Shown: positions 12,101-23,700 of the stretch, in pieces
How the letters are laid out: each line of letters opens with the position of its first letter
Numbering within the stretch: the stretch's first letter is position 1
Origin: Ciona intestinalis
Lineage: Eukaryota; Chordata; Ascidiacea; Phlebobranchia; Cionidae
Length of the DNA stretch: 64,000 nt
Reading direction: 5' to 3'
Assembly (NCBI RefSeq): GCF_000224145.3
Contig: NW_004190425.2
Span: 554,271 to 618,270 of the forward strand
Program-made: the position numbers and the translations under genes
The notes under the pieces: generated by a model
The model's database searches: none
What the model was told of the DNA's origin: nothing
Seen by the model: only the letters and a program-made list of their open reading frames with translations

Positions 12101-12975
12101 TGCTCAATTGTATTTTAATCGTAAGCTTAACAACTGTAAGTTTCTTTTGGACTTTATTTACAAACATTTATTTTTTAAGTCAATTCGACAGTATTTTTGG
12201 AAAAATAATAAACTTAATTATCTAGTACAGTTTATATTATGTCGATGGTCCAATTATCCCCATTTGCTATGTGATATGGGATTTCTATGAGCATCATGAA
12301 ATAACCCTTGTTCATATATACAGACTGTGATGTCAATTATTTGAATACACAACACATAGCATGTTATACAATGATAGCAAACATATGTCAATGAGGTCTT
12401 ACATTTAAAGTAAAAAAGTATAAACTAAAAAGAACAAGAAATTAAATATTAAAAACGTTTATATTAAAAAGAACAGAAAGTTACACTTTTATATGCATCT
12501 TGGTCATTTTTTGTATAATAACTCATTTAAGCTTGAATAAATCATACCTTTAGCATTTTTGTTGAAGTGATGAGTGGATTAAAAGTTTGCGTTGTCTCGT
12601 CTGTAACAACATCTTGGAATGATTTAAATATTAGATGGTTTTTAATCTGTAAAAGGGGATTACAATTTTTCTGATGCTCGTAATTAATAACCAAGATTTA
12701 AGGCTTATTTACCCTTGCTGATGATAACCTTCTGTTAATAAATCGATAAAAAATTGCTCTTGGTGCTTTCAACTTTCGATCGGACTTTAGAACAAGTAGA
12801 GCTGAGCAAGCCACCACGAAAAACAAAGTGAAGAAAAATGAAGCATTTTTATTCGCCTGAAATAAAAAAAATATCAAGTTAATGAAAATAAAATACACCA
12901 CACTACAAAACCATTGTTTCTTACCGATTTTTTTGAACGCTTTCTAACTTTTAAAATATTTTGAACCTTTGCCAT
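9139..12975 (-). CDS. Type II membrane olfactomedin-domain protein (gliomedin-like, no collagen repeat)
   Basis: Eight exons, 5' to 3': 12925-12975, 12713-12856, 12548-12646, 11856-11945, 10877-11049, 10074-10296, 9322-9494, 9139-9241. They total 1,056 bases: 351 residues plus stop. The start is the first ATG (MAKVQN). A basic N-terminus (KVRKRSKKS) is followed by one hydrophobic segment (residues about 23-40), and no signal peptide is seen, so a type II orientation is likely. The olfactomedin domain fills residues about 99-351: [72 protein letters not shown] and NPTDNKLYAWDRGN. Family members act outside the cell in adhesion and matrix organisation; gliomedin has the same membrane topology but carries collagen repeats, which are absent here. 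The precise orthologue is uncertain. Confidence 0.9.
10317..10510 (+). repeat. MITE copy, diverged
   Basis: Opens with AGGGTGGGACAGACAGGACACC and closes with TTTTACCCCACCGTACTATATA. It lies in the intron next to exon 10074-10296 of the olfactomedin gene. The family is described at 41615. Confidence 0.75.
11115..11235 (+). repeat. Family B short element
   Basis: Contains AACTTTATTTGACTCTTCG and AAATATTTTAAATGAAAAGA. The family is described at 27957. Confidence 0.65.
11558..11790 (-). repeat. SINE copy
   Basis: Family A element in reverse, with AAGTGTCTTGCCCAAAGACAC and GTCGAGCCTTGAACG near the head. It is located just before exon 11856-11945 in plus coordinates. Confidence 0.75.
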
Positions 12976-13905
12976 ATTGGTTTAAATCAAAAAAGAGAAA
13001 CATGTGTAAAAGCATGCACATGAAACAATGGAAATGTGCTTTACTACTAACATGGCCATGTAATCAGATAAACCTATATGAAAAATTTCTTACTAACATT
13101 CCAAACCATCTGTAATAAAAACCTGCTTTCTAAGTATGAAATACAACTTTCCGTACACAGTATTTGTTACTTGCAGTAAATGCCCCCTGGCTGTTGTGTA
13201 TCAGTATATCAATAACGTGCGTTACCGTGACATTATATCTACGATTCTGCGGTGCTTAAGACAAATTTAAACACGGGAACTTTAAAATTACACCTTTTTT
13301 AAAACATAAATGTGAAAACTTTGATTTCATCAAAAATATATACGCGAACACAGGAGAGAGAATTGATCTTAGCTTTGCTATGTTATGTTACAATTTGTTA
13401 CACAGCCATTGTCATTTACCCTTCCTTTTCATTAATAAATGTAACAAATACCTTAATTACCTACACACATAAATTATCATATGTTTTACAGTAAGTTTAA
13501 TTTGGGTTGCGTGTATGTTTGATTTTAAAATATAATCAAACCCATTATGGACATTATGCGTATGAGACATGCCTGTATTTGGCTGTATATATAGGACTGT
13601 AGCTTTATTCTTAAAAGTTTATGACTATAACTAAGTATCAGTTAAACCAATCTATTGCAAAGTGGAATAAAAAATCTGACCCTTGTTATAATTCTTAGAT
13701 TGCACATTCTGACATTTGAGCTGAGTTTGAGTAAACTTAGTTGACGTATACAACATTACGCTGCTTTGTCTAAATTTATAGGAAAATATGTGACAGAAGC
13801 AAGACATTTCTCATGAAAACAAAACCAGAAAGTAATGTCACAGAAATAAAGTTATTATGCAACAAGTCAGTTAATGTTGCTGTGTACATACTATAGAAAG
13901 TCAAA
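12976..13905. other. Divergent intergenic region
   Basis: Lies between the 5' ends of the olfactomedin gene (leftward) and the small CTLD gene (rightward), so both promoters should be here. No clear TATA box or repeated site was recognised. About 13,630-13,905 is matched by a decayed copy further right (see 16135). Confidence 0.5.
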
Positions 13906-15327
13906 ATGAATTATCGAACAATTTTCATTTTGTTTCTAGTTTTGGACTATAGCACAGGTAAAAGAAATCTTTTTTTATATTATTATACCAATCATATATT
14001 ATTCAGAATAAACAAATTTGAATATAGTATTATAGTAATATTTTATCTGTATTTACAGTGATAGTAGGCATATTACAATGTAGTAGTAAAAGAGTAGTAA
14101 CATTTTCTTAATTCTTTGCAACAGACGCAAATAGAAGCGCCAAATTATACTATTCTAAACTATACGCTAACATTTAACAAATATTCTTACAGCAATAATA
14201 AACACATTTAACAAAGAATGGGATGGGCTTTTATCTTCACACAAACCAAAGCTCTGCCTTACAATAAAGTATGGAATTTGCATACCTCATCTGCCATATA
14301 CCGCTTCTGTGACTGCTACACAATCAGGCAGTATTGAATCATATACTTTCAATGCATCTGTAGCAGAAATATTGGAATCTATGTTCATTGTCTGTATAGA
14401 ACGAACTGATCAAGCAAAGGGATGGCCGAAAGTTATGTTTCAGTTAAATTGGAGCGTTAAGATAGGTAAGAATTTGCTGTAACTTTTTTAAAAGGCAAAA
14501 AAACTGTGCTGACAGACTGGCAAGTGGATTCTCAAATTATTTATAAAAGTGTTAATAAGTAAATACTACATTTAATATGGTATAATTTGTTTTATAGGAT
14601 TTTGCTTCTAACTTCCACAGCCTTCCTTGCGTTTATTGTCTGTTTACAGGTCAAGGTGGTATTAACTACAAGGGTTCTTACATAAATTTGTTTTTCACAT
14701 CCGGTATCACGAAATACAACAAGGCAGGTTCTGCCCATTCATGCTCAGATGCAGGGGGAAAATTAGTGGATATTGCCGACAAGGAAATGTACGATGCTAT
14801 TTATAACTACGTGGCTACTACTTTCAATTCCGGAACTCAGAGTTTTGTAACCGTTTGGACAGGAATGAATTATGACAGGCTGGTGAGATGAATATTTACA
14901 AGTATTGCAAATCCTAATGCTTTAATAACCTCAGTGGATAATTAAAAGTAGTTATAACAGTGTTTGATTTTAAACAAATGTTATTATACAATGCTGCGAC
15001 TGATTATTTAGGCACTTTCTTTTTGACACCTAGTTGAAACAATAACAATCAAGTGCCTCAGACAATCACACCCACACCACAACGATATCACCATTGCGAT
15101 GTAAATAATTTCACTAATTCTTTCGAAATTGACTTTAGACAGGAAAAGTAACACAAAGTAATGGGCAACCTGGCTATAACGGAAACTGGAAACATGGGAC
15201 ACCAAACGACCATTCTGGAAGAAATTCTATCATAATACATGTTGATACAACTGGTGCATCGTCTGGGGTAGGGTTTGTCAACACTGACGATGCTTTGAGT
15301 GCAGTACCACTATGTATGTACGATTAG
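13906..15327 (+). CDS. Small secreted protein with one C-type lectin-like domain
   Basis: Four exons: 13906-13957, 14193-14465, 14650-14882 and 15139-15327, joining in frame to 248 residues plus TAG stop. Exon 1 encodes a signal peptide (MNYRTIFILFLVLDYSTA). Exon 2 gives about 90 residues of a module I do not recognise, with three cysteines. Exons 3-4 form a CTLD: CSDAGGKLVDIADKEM, VTVWTGMNY, then WKHGTPNDHSG and a C-terminal PLCMYD. The usual EPN/QPD and WND sugar-binding motifs are not seen, and fewer disulfide cysteines remain than in a classical CTLD, so sugar binding is doubtful. The ASIC-like gene follows on the same strand, and a decayed duplicate of this gene's 5' part lies between them. 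Confidence 0.8.
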
Positions 15328-15768
15328 CAAGTTACCACACCACGCATGCATGAGATGATGTATATTTTCACAACCAAATTTTACCATTTTTTATCATGCA
15401 TTCATAAAGAAATAAGCAACATATAAAAAAGGTTTGTAAGTAGAAACCTGTGTTAAACATATTTGTATGCCCTCAAAAACTTAGAATTGTTGTATCATTA
15501 CTTCCTTTTGTACAAAATACATATATAAGTTAAGTTTTTGTGTTATACTGTAGAAAGCCTTCCCTTATACTCATATAAAAATTATAGTCACTTATAGACT
15601 ATAAGTCATAGTCATATGCAAGTATAGTCATATGAAAAACTTATAATAAATATACAAAAAAACATACTTTTTTCAAAAAATTCTTTCATCGCATACATAT
15701 GATAAGACAATCTTAATAATATATGCAACATGTGATACAAACTCTTTTAACTATCTCTGTAGCCTATG

Positions 15769-15990
15769 CCTATGATTACAATTCTATAACTGTGACCCTG
15801 GAAAATACTTTGATTGTACAACAACATATAGTAGTGTTTCCTACTGGTATGTTACTGGAAAGTTATAAAACTCAAAAGTTTGCCCAGGTTATTATTGTAA
15901 TAGATAATGTACGTTGAAATTGCACAGTTGGTATTTGGTAATACATTTTGATTTCTTTCATTCTACAACAGTAGCTGCTGGTTTAGTTTT
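15769..15990 (+). pseudogene. Decayed copy of ASIC-like exon 1
   Basis: Resembles 16915-17105 over the exon, the donor region and the start of exon 2. One frame gives NCDPGKYF and VSYWYVTGKL, matching FCGPEKYF and VSYWCGG. A shifted frame then gives YKTQKFAQVIIVI, matching HKTQKFAWVIIVL. The frameshift and an early stop show that it no longer works as the first exon. The following GAAATTGCACA and GCTGCTGG also match the functional locus. Confidence 0.75.
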
Positions 15991-16013
15991 TTAAGCATAA
16001 AATATTATGCGTG

Positions 16014-16135
16014 GTAATTGGTAAGCGTACAGGATGTATATGAAATGAAACACCTGTGTTATAATAACCGTCTGCCTGCCCTTGTCCTGCCACATGAAAA
16101 TAAATAAGTTACATTTATTCATTCATTTAAGTAAG
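16014..16135 (+). repeat. SINE tail fragment
   Basis: Tail half of family A only: ACACCTGTGTTATAATAACCG, ending in AAGTTACATTTATTCATTC. Confidence 0.65.
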
Positions 16136-16600
16136 AATTCATCAGTTAATTCAATCTATTGCAATTTGGATTTGAAGGGTAATGTAGGCTAAGGGTGGTA
16201 TGCAGAAATTTAAGTCTACTTTCTGCATACCACCCTTAGTTTTGAAATGTCACTCGGATGAACTTAAAATATAGTTTCTGGAATGGCATTCATTCAGCAC
16301 AGGTGAAACAAATATTTCAAAAAAATGTATATTAATCACATATATTATGGTGAGTAAATCAAAGTTACCACATTTAAATATATTATAGTAATAGTTTAGC
16401 AGTATTTACAGTAATAAAACTAGAATATACAGATAGTGTTGGGTGCAAAAACGTGCAATGGTAAAAAATCAGTAGGCCTAACATTTTTTCAACCACTTGC
16501 AACAGAAGCAGATACAAGGGCCAAATTATACTCTTATAAACTATTTGCTTAATAAAGCTAATGTTCCTCATAGCTTTAATAAACACTATTAATGTGTGGC
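16135..16600 (+). pseudogene. Decayed copy of the 5' part of the small CTLD gene
   Basis: Patches match 13,630-14,190 in the same order: CAATCTATTGCAA, AGCACAGGT (end of the signal-peptide exon), TATAGTAAT...GTATTTACAGT and GCCAAATTATACT. No open signal-peptide exon remains. Confidence 0.6.
16189..16239. other. Perfect 20-bp inverted repeat (hairpin)
   Basis: Left arm CTAAGGGTGGTATGCAGAAA (16189-16208) is exactly complementary to TTTCTGCATACCACCCTTAG (16220-16239), with an 11-base loop. It is not part of a repeat family recognised elsewhere in the window. Confidence 0.9.
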
Positions 16601-16881
16601 AATCACATCTCTGGAAAATAGTCATATGAAGAATTAATAATACTAATAAAAGAACATCTTAAGTTCGTGTCATGACAATTTTTATTAATTTGACTGATAC
16701 ATGGGACATATGTTTTCACTTTCACGCTGGCCAATTATTAGAATTCTAAAACTGAAAATTGATACCATTTGATCATATTACACCTTGCTACCTTTGAATT
16801 AAAAAGCTCTGACTGTATTAACGTTATGAGAAGTGTATCGTACATAGTTATCTTTGTTTGAGATACTTCAGTAAAAATAAA

Positions 16882-19800
16882 ATGGCAGAAAAGGAAGACA
16901 TAAAATCAGTTTCAGACAGTTTTTGTGGCCCTGAAAAATACTTTGCAAGTAAAACAACGTGTGGTGGAGTTTCATACTGGTGTGGTGGAATTCATAAAAC
17001 TCAAAAGTTCGCTTGGGTTATTATTGTATTAGGTACTGTAAGATGAAATTGCACAATTGCTATTTTTTGACTCCTTCTGTATTACAACTACAGGATTAAC
17101 TGCTGGATTGGCCTTTCAAGTTTTTCTGAGGATTTCTGCATATTTAAGCTATGCGGCAACCAGACAAACAACTGTTAAGTTTACATCCGAAATAGAATTT
17201 CCTGCAGTGACCATCTGTAACTTTAACAGGTCTGAATTGAGAAAGTAAAAATATAAAAACTGGGGTTCATAAAAAGAAATCAGGATAAATTGTTAAAAAC
17301 CAAAACAAAAATTAAACCTTTTAATCTGCCGATCACGTATCATATCATATATTCGTTTTATTAATAATTTCTTAAAAAACGGTGTACTGTAAAACAGGCA
17401 ACAAAAGTATAAACGCAAGTCTAAATATTCGGTTAACAATGAATGACAATCCCGCGTAGCTTATCCATAAATAAATAGACATTCGGATCTAAATATTCTT
17501 TCAACAGCTCATCTGGTATATAAAAAACAAAGTGTATTTGAAATACAGTATTTCCGATGTTTTGTCTCCCACTCGTTAAAGTTTTCCAAGAAAGACTAAG
17601 CTTTTCTTCTTAGATGAGCCGTTCAAAGATTATTTACATACTAGCAGAAATAACAGAATACTTCAAATTCTTCAATCTAATTTTAATAAACATTTCAGAT
17701 ATTTTGGTCTCATTTCTGCTCGAGAAGTATCTGCAGTCCATACACTGAACAGACTGACTTCACCACAAGTTTACAGTGATCTTGCTAACTCCTCAACCGG
17801 ATTTGATTCCAGTCCACTGAGTTATTTTAATGATAGCTTTAGTGTGACATCATATTTGACACAAAAGGGATATCCTCTCGATTCGTCACCTATATTAATA
17901 CATTGCATGTATGTATTCTTTTTGACTAATTATCATGACTTCTCATCCAGGTCCGTTATAATATCTTCAATTAAGCCATGAAGTATGTGAGCATTCTAAT
18001 ATGTCCAGAAGCACATCAGCACTGAAACTAAGCTGTCTGGGACTTACTCTGTTACAAGGCTTTTTACATAGCACACTTATATTTAATTAGGCCTATTCTT
18101 GTTTTTTTATTCCACAGGTAAGTTTCTTGACATTTTCTACTATTTAATGACCAATGTTTGTTCTACATACAGTTTGCACTTTGCACCAATGATGCCTTTG
18201 GTATTGAAAGTGTTTTGCCCCATGCAGAAACTGTGGTTATGCTTTTAAAATAGTGCCGAATCAGCATAATTATTTTACAGGTTCCAATCGAAACCATGTA
18301 CAGCTGCAGATTTCACTCCTGTTATTACCAGAATGGGAAAATGTTACACTTTCAACAAAAGTAGGAGCATACAAAATGTTGCAGGTTCAGGTCAAGGGCT
18401 ATTATTTATACTTATTGTTTTGCATTCATTATACACTGAAGAGCCTTTGCATGGAGAAATAGAGGCTGGAATAAGGTTCCAGGTAAAAACTGATTACATC
18501 CACTAAAAGATAAGATTTTTTATTAGCTTTTTTTTCAGCTACATTCAAAATTCGAACCACCAGAAGTTCATAAATATGGAGTGGGTATTCCAACTGGTAT
18601 GAAAGCATTTTCTACAATTCAACGCACGGAAACCTCTTTGGTTGAATCACCTTGGGGAAAATGCAATCCCGGCACACAAAGAAATTTAAAATACTTCGAC
18701 ACCTACACATTATCATCATGTGTACAAGGTAGGTACAAATCAAATCAAAGAATTCAAACATTTTAAAACACAGAACAGGCAGATACAGATTCATATTTTA
18801 AATCAAACGTAACTTATTGGTTGTAATGTTCACTGATTAAAGATAGATTCATAAAATTCAAGGGTTGACGTGCCTACCTTGCCACCCTAGGTTTGTTGCC
18901 TATGACTTAGGTTACTATAAACAAATATTTTTCACTGCATGGTGCAAAAAATAACAATAAGTCTGCACAAAACAAACCATCTCTTTGATGGTACCTGAAA
19001 CATATTATATATCTCAAACAAAAGCCTAATATTTTGACCTGTACATCATTCACATCAATGTCATTTTTTAGAATGCTTCACTGATCACTTAGTAGAAAGA
19101 TGTGGTTGCCGAACATTTGAACAATATTGGGCAAGCGATGTACCTGAATGTTCCATTGAACAAATGCTAAATTGTTCAACAGCTTATGTTGCTGAAATGG
19201 AACGAACGGTTTGTATCTTGCATTCAGGAGGCGACCAAGTTAAAATTTTGAAAAAAAATATATTTTTTAGTTGACTCCTGATAGTTGTTCGTGCAATCTT
19301 CCTTGTAAGTTTACAACATATGGAGTGACAACATCTTATGCTACAGCACCTAATTTTCCAACTCGCAATGCAATACAGGTAAAACATTGGATTATTATTT
19401 AAAAACACAATATCTGTATATTGTATTTGTATATTGCAAGAAAAAATACAATATCTGTATATTGTATATTATCACACTAAGATGAATAAGTGATGTGGTT
19501 TGCATTATTTGAAGAACATCTTTTTATTTCTACAGACCCTTATACATAACAACGATGTAGCCTTTGTTGGTGACAATTTTGTTGGACTCGATATATCTTA
19601 TGCGGTAATTGGATACACCAAAGTAGAACAATTCAAAGCCATCGATGAAAGCGCTTTACTCAGTGACATCGGTAGGAAGACTATACATTTAACTTTTTAT
19701 TGAATAATAACTGTGGGGTAAGATGGGACAACTTTGGCATATATTATCAAAACTTCCTGATTGTGTTTAAACATTGAAGTCGCAAGTCGGTATGATACAT

Positions 19801-20267
19801 TTTTATAATTCTTCGAATGTTCTTTGTTTACTACCAAATGAGAAAATAGGATAAAAAAGTGTACCATCTTCCCCAACCCTGCTTTATTATTTGTCCTATA
19901 ATATTTAGAGTGTACATGCATGCCCCCCTGTCCCCTGAATGTTAAATTCAATAGAAATTTAAACAGTTTTAAGCTACACCAAACAAACTTGTACCTAGTC
20001 TCTTATTATGTAGTAATTTTTAACCAAATATCAAAAAATCATCAGCCATATTAATATGCAGGTGGTCAACTTGGACTATGGCTTGGAATGAGTTTTGTAA
20101 CGTTGTTAGAATTATTTCAATACGTGATTATACGTTGCACTGCTTGGTTCAAAAAATTTAAACGAAAGAAGAAAACTTCCAAAATGAAGGAACAAAAACT
20201 CCAAGCAGTAAAGGCATGGCATATGGAAAATCCAAATAAAGCTCAACAAATTAATGGAATATCTTGA
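16882..20267 (+). CDS. DEG/ENaC family channel, ASIC-like
   Basis: Nine exons: 16882-17032, 17094-17244, 17699-17908, 18281-18482, 18539-18728, 19072-19208, 19271-19378, 19536-19671, 20062-20267; 496 residues plus TGA. The family forms trimeric, amiloride-sensitive sodium channels of the plasma membrane. Seen: TM1 (about residues 42-62), the post-TM1 signature RISAYLSYAATRQTTVKF with FPAVTICNFNR, the palm/thumb segments RMGKCYTFN, EAGIRFQLHS, TYTLSSCVQECF and CGCRTF, the CSCNLPC cysteines, and TM2 with DIGGQLGLWLGMS. Odd points: the N-terminal His-Gly gating motif reads CGG, and the filter triplet is GMS rather than GAS. The exon 1 donor is uncertain: only GTACTG after 17032 keeps the frame; the stronger GTAAGA at 17038 would lead to an immediate stop. 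Confidence 0.9.
19711..19888 (+). repeat. MITE copy
   Basis: TGTGGGGTAAGATGGGACAA at one end and ACCATCTTCCCCAACCCTG at the other, inside the last intron of the ASIC-like gene. Confidence 0.8.
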
Positions 20268-20371
20268 ACTATGTAGATGTACAGTTGTACATAATAATTA
20301 TCTTTCTCTATATATTGTCTATATAGAGCAAAACTATACTATGTGTTGTTTAAATATACTATGTTTGCATA

Positions 20372-20377
20372 AATAAA
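20372..20377 (+). promoter_or_regulatory. Poly(A) signal AATAAA for the ASIC-like gene
   Basis: AATAAA 105 bases after the stop codon. From here to 20750 no gene is seen; the protease gene converges from the right. Confidence 0.65.
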
Positions 20378-20750
20378 AGCCTATGCTACAAATTGCTTAG
20401 CTTTAATCAATGTGTATACTGCACACCTGCATAAACTTGTTTGCTAAGTCTCGTTTTGTTAATTAAATCAGCTTGTACTGGTAAAACCGCATAAAAAGGA
20501 AATATGACTTTCTTCACTTGCACACAAGACTGCAATCAGTGTAGCAAGTGAGAAAACAAACAAAATAGCTATTTAAACTTATTTCTGATATCAATACCGT
20601 AACATTCGAACAACAAAGTTAAGACTTTAAATGATTCAATACCAGCTGCACACAGGTTAGTTTTTACTTGAATATCATATGCAGTAGGAAACATCCATAC
20701 GCAGTTAAAACGAAATAGGCCAATAAATTCTACACAAAAAAATAGATTAC

Positions 20751-23700
20751 CTATGTCGTTATTGTTGCTATGGTGTCATCAATCCAGTCTCGATAGAATG
20801 ACACCCTTGCATAAACAGACGGCATATTACGGTAAGAACCACAGTTTCCAGCGTTAAATATTCCATGTACTTCGTCATTATCCTTATGCAGGCCATTGGA
20901 ACAATACAACGGACTCCCACTATCTGAACTGCAACCATCAACACCTAATGAACCAGCGCATAAATGACAAGATCGGATACGACCTGGGCAACGTCGATTA
21001 TGGACGACAGGAACTCGAACTTCTTGTAGGACTGGTGGCGTTACATTTTGGTAAGCCTGTGAAGAAAGTAGAAATTGCGATACTTCGTGGTGAAAATTGG
21101 ATTCTGTATCATACAAGCCAACCTATACGATTTTATTGGCTTAACAAGTTTTGGCACCAGAATAACAGAATCGTATAAACACCTTTCTATGGCTCTGGGG
21201 AATAAGGGGATACATCGACTATGAATTGGCGGTCGGTGGATAGGAATGTGTAATATGCTTATCGCAGACCTTTCAGCAATTGTAAACATATGCGCGGATA
21301 GGAATGTGTAATATAACATATGCGCGGCTATCGGAAAAGATGTCGGAAATCTAAACCGCTGAGAAAATGCACTAACTTTGGGAAAATGTACCGACGGGAT
21401 TTAACCTGTCGGGAAATTACCGTTCAAGTGGCTAACCTTAATCCATCGCTGGTAGTCTGGAAATTGGTAGACCCCTACTCGTCCGCTTATACCCCAGCCG
21501 GTAAGGGTACATGATGTTGATCTTGTGTTTTCTCCTTGTTTTGGAAGTGACGCAAGCGCGACGTCACCGCTTGACAAATCAACAGCATCAGCTAACCGCA
21601 GTAGAGCAATGTCATTAAGATCTGGTTTCCTCCTATAAAAGGCGACATAACTAACTTCGTCGAGTTGGGTATTGAAAATTATAGAGTATATTGAAAAGCA
21701 TGAATGAATGTAACTTGCTTTAACCTCGCGTGGCTGAAAACGACAGTCGTAATAAAGCGGGTGTTCTGCTTCATATACACCTCGTACCAGTTTACGAGTA
21801 CCGATATATGTAACTCTGTGGGTAATTGTTTTTCGTTTTTTTTTGATATATATATCGTAGCCTATGGCTGACATTTTAGACAACCCATCAGTGACCACTG
21901 GATTGGAGCAATTGCCGTTAAGAGTCACACGCCCCTAATAGTAGTATTGTCTTTAAAAGCACCTAACTCATAATGGCTATATGGAGACGGGCCTTGAAGC
22001 CATTACATAAGGGTACATGTAGGCCCACTAACCAACTCTGCCACGACGCCAAACCGGACGTACAAGCACACTTGCTAAGTAGACTACAACTATCCAAGTA
22101 TCTATATGTACTATACCTATTATTACAATAATGTGGATGACAAACGACCAAATCCACGGATCGAACTTGCCCATCGCCTTCAACCGATAATGAACTGAAA
22201 TGTCTCCCAACAGCAACTTTCAAAATGTTTAAATCGACAGACTTGGATGCACAAAATCTCTACGGTAAAAAGTATGTCATTATTATTTGACAAACGCTCT
22301 GAGGTATAATAGCCTACATAAACTAGCAGTAACCATCCATAATAACCTTTTATACGGTAACTTAGTATTGGGTATAGGCTATACATGAATAAAGAAACTT
22401 TGACAGTCTAATTTTTAAAAATACATTTCCAGAAACTGACATTTTGTAAGCATATATTACGCCATATACGCAAGCGCTATCATTTGAAATGAAGCCACGT
22501 TAGTGGGCCATCCGACCAAACACAACGACTAACTTTTGGGTGACAACCCATTAAGACTAACGTACCAAAAATCTGGGTATCGTATTTTACCTCTAGCACA
22601 CAATGTCGAGCAGTAAGCACCCAGCGTTCGTGAATAATCACCCCACCGCATGTTGGTGGGAAACCAGGTATTGGATCCCTCGTCCATTCACTCTTTGTAT
22701 AATAAACGTAAGCATTGGATCGTCGGTATTTTGCACTCGCTGGCTGTCCGCCCACAATCTGTATTTGCCAATTAGTTAAAAGTATAATACTGTGGGATAC
22801 GATGAAATAACGCGCTCGAATCCAAATCCCACATTTCCTGAACGTGTTTAAACAACTACCACACTATTTTAGAGTGTTCCAGATAAGTTTATACAACTGT
22901 CGCAGCCCATGTGTTCCATATCACCCCCTCCATGAGACCCATGTTCCCCCATCCTATTATACGTATAGCATTAGCAAATAAGGCACAATATGCGAAATAC
23001 AATGCATATGTATATAGGCGTCAAATTAGGAGCTGAAAAGGCATTATTACCCATTTTGTTTTAGTATATTACTGTGGGAAAAGATGGGAAACTTTTAACA
23101 CATAATATACCGCATTTCATCGTATTTCAATCAATTATAACAACGGTCTATCGCGAGAACATGGTCTATAATATTTTGAATGTTCTTTGTTTACTACCAA
23201 ATAGGTCGAGAAAATAGAGTTAAAAGGTGTTCTATCTTCCCCCATTCTATTGTATTACTTGAAAATTGTTTTTTTTTTGTGTGTATGACATATACGTGTA
23301 TAACATAATAAGTTACCTTAAAACGAATTAATATTGATTTTTGTTGTTCATCTTGTGTTTTTTCATCTTGATGCGAAGCTAAAATTAATATAGAATAAAA
23401 ATAAAGTGTGAAGTCTAAGCCTTCAAATAATAATCTTCGAAAATGGTAAAATCTGTACTGTGAAATTAAACTTACTTTTAAAGAGAAAAAAAGAGAAAAA
23501 AAATTTAAAGAGAAAAAAAAAGAGAAAAAAAACATTGACTAATATTTACAGAAATACAAGAAGAAACTACATTCACACGCTTACAGACTTACGTAGCTGC
23601 TCATCACAACATGTCCAACACGAATCAGCGTGAGCAGAACAACAATCACATTCACGTGACATCCGATCAACCCTTGGTGTTATCCACCCCATTCTACCAC

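Larger units (their letters stand above)
15328..16881. other. Intergenic region with decayed gene copies
   Basis: Holds a pseudo-exon of the ASIC-like gene, a SINE tail, a perfect 20-bp hairpin and a decayed copy of the small CTLD gene's 5' part, each listed separately. The promoter of the ASIC-like gene should lie at its right end. Confidence 0.6.

Noticed and set aside
20948..21178. Plus-strand frame opposite the protease serine exon
   Set aside because: Shadow frame; the minus strand encodes the CSSDSGSPL region.
22480..22590. Continuation of the protease His exon past VLE
   Set aside because: A GTAAAA donor after VLE and a following exon starting SVDLNILKVAVGRHF fit the S1 fold; the read-through text does not.
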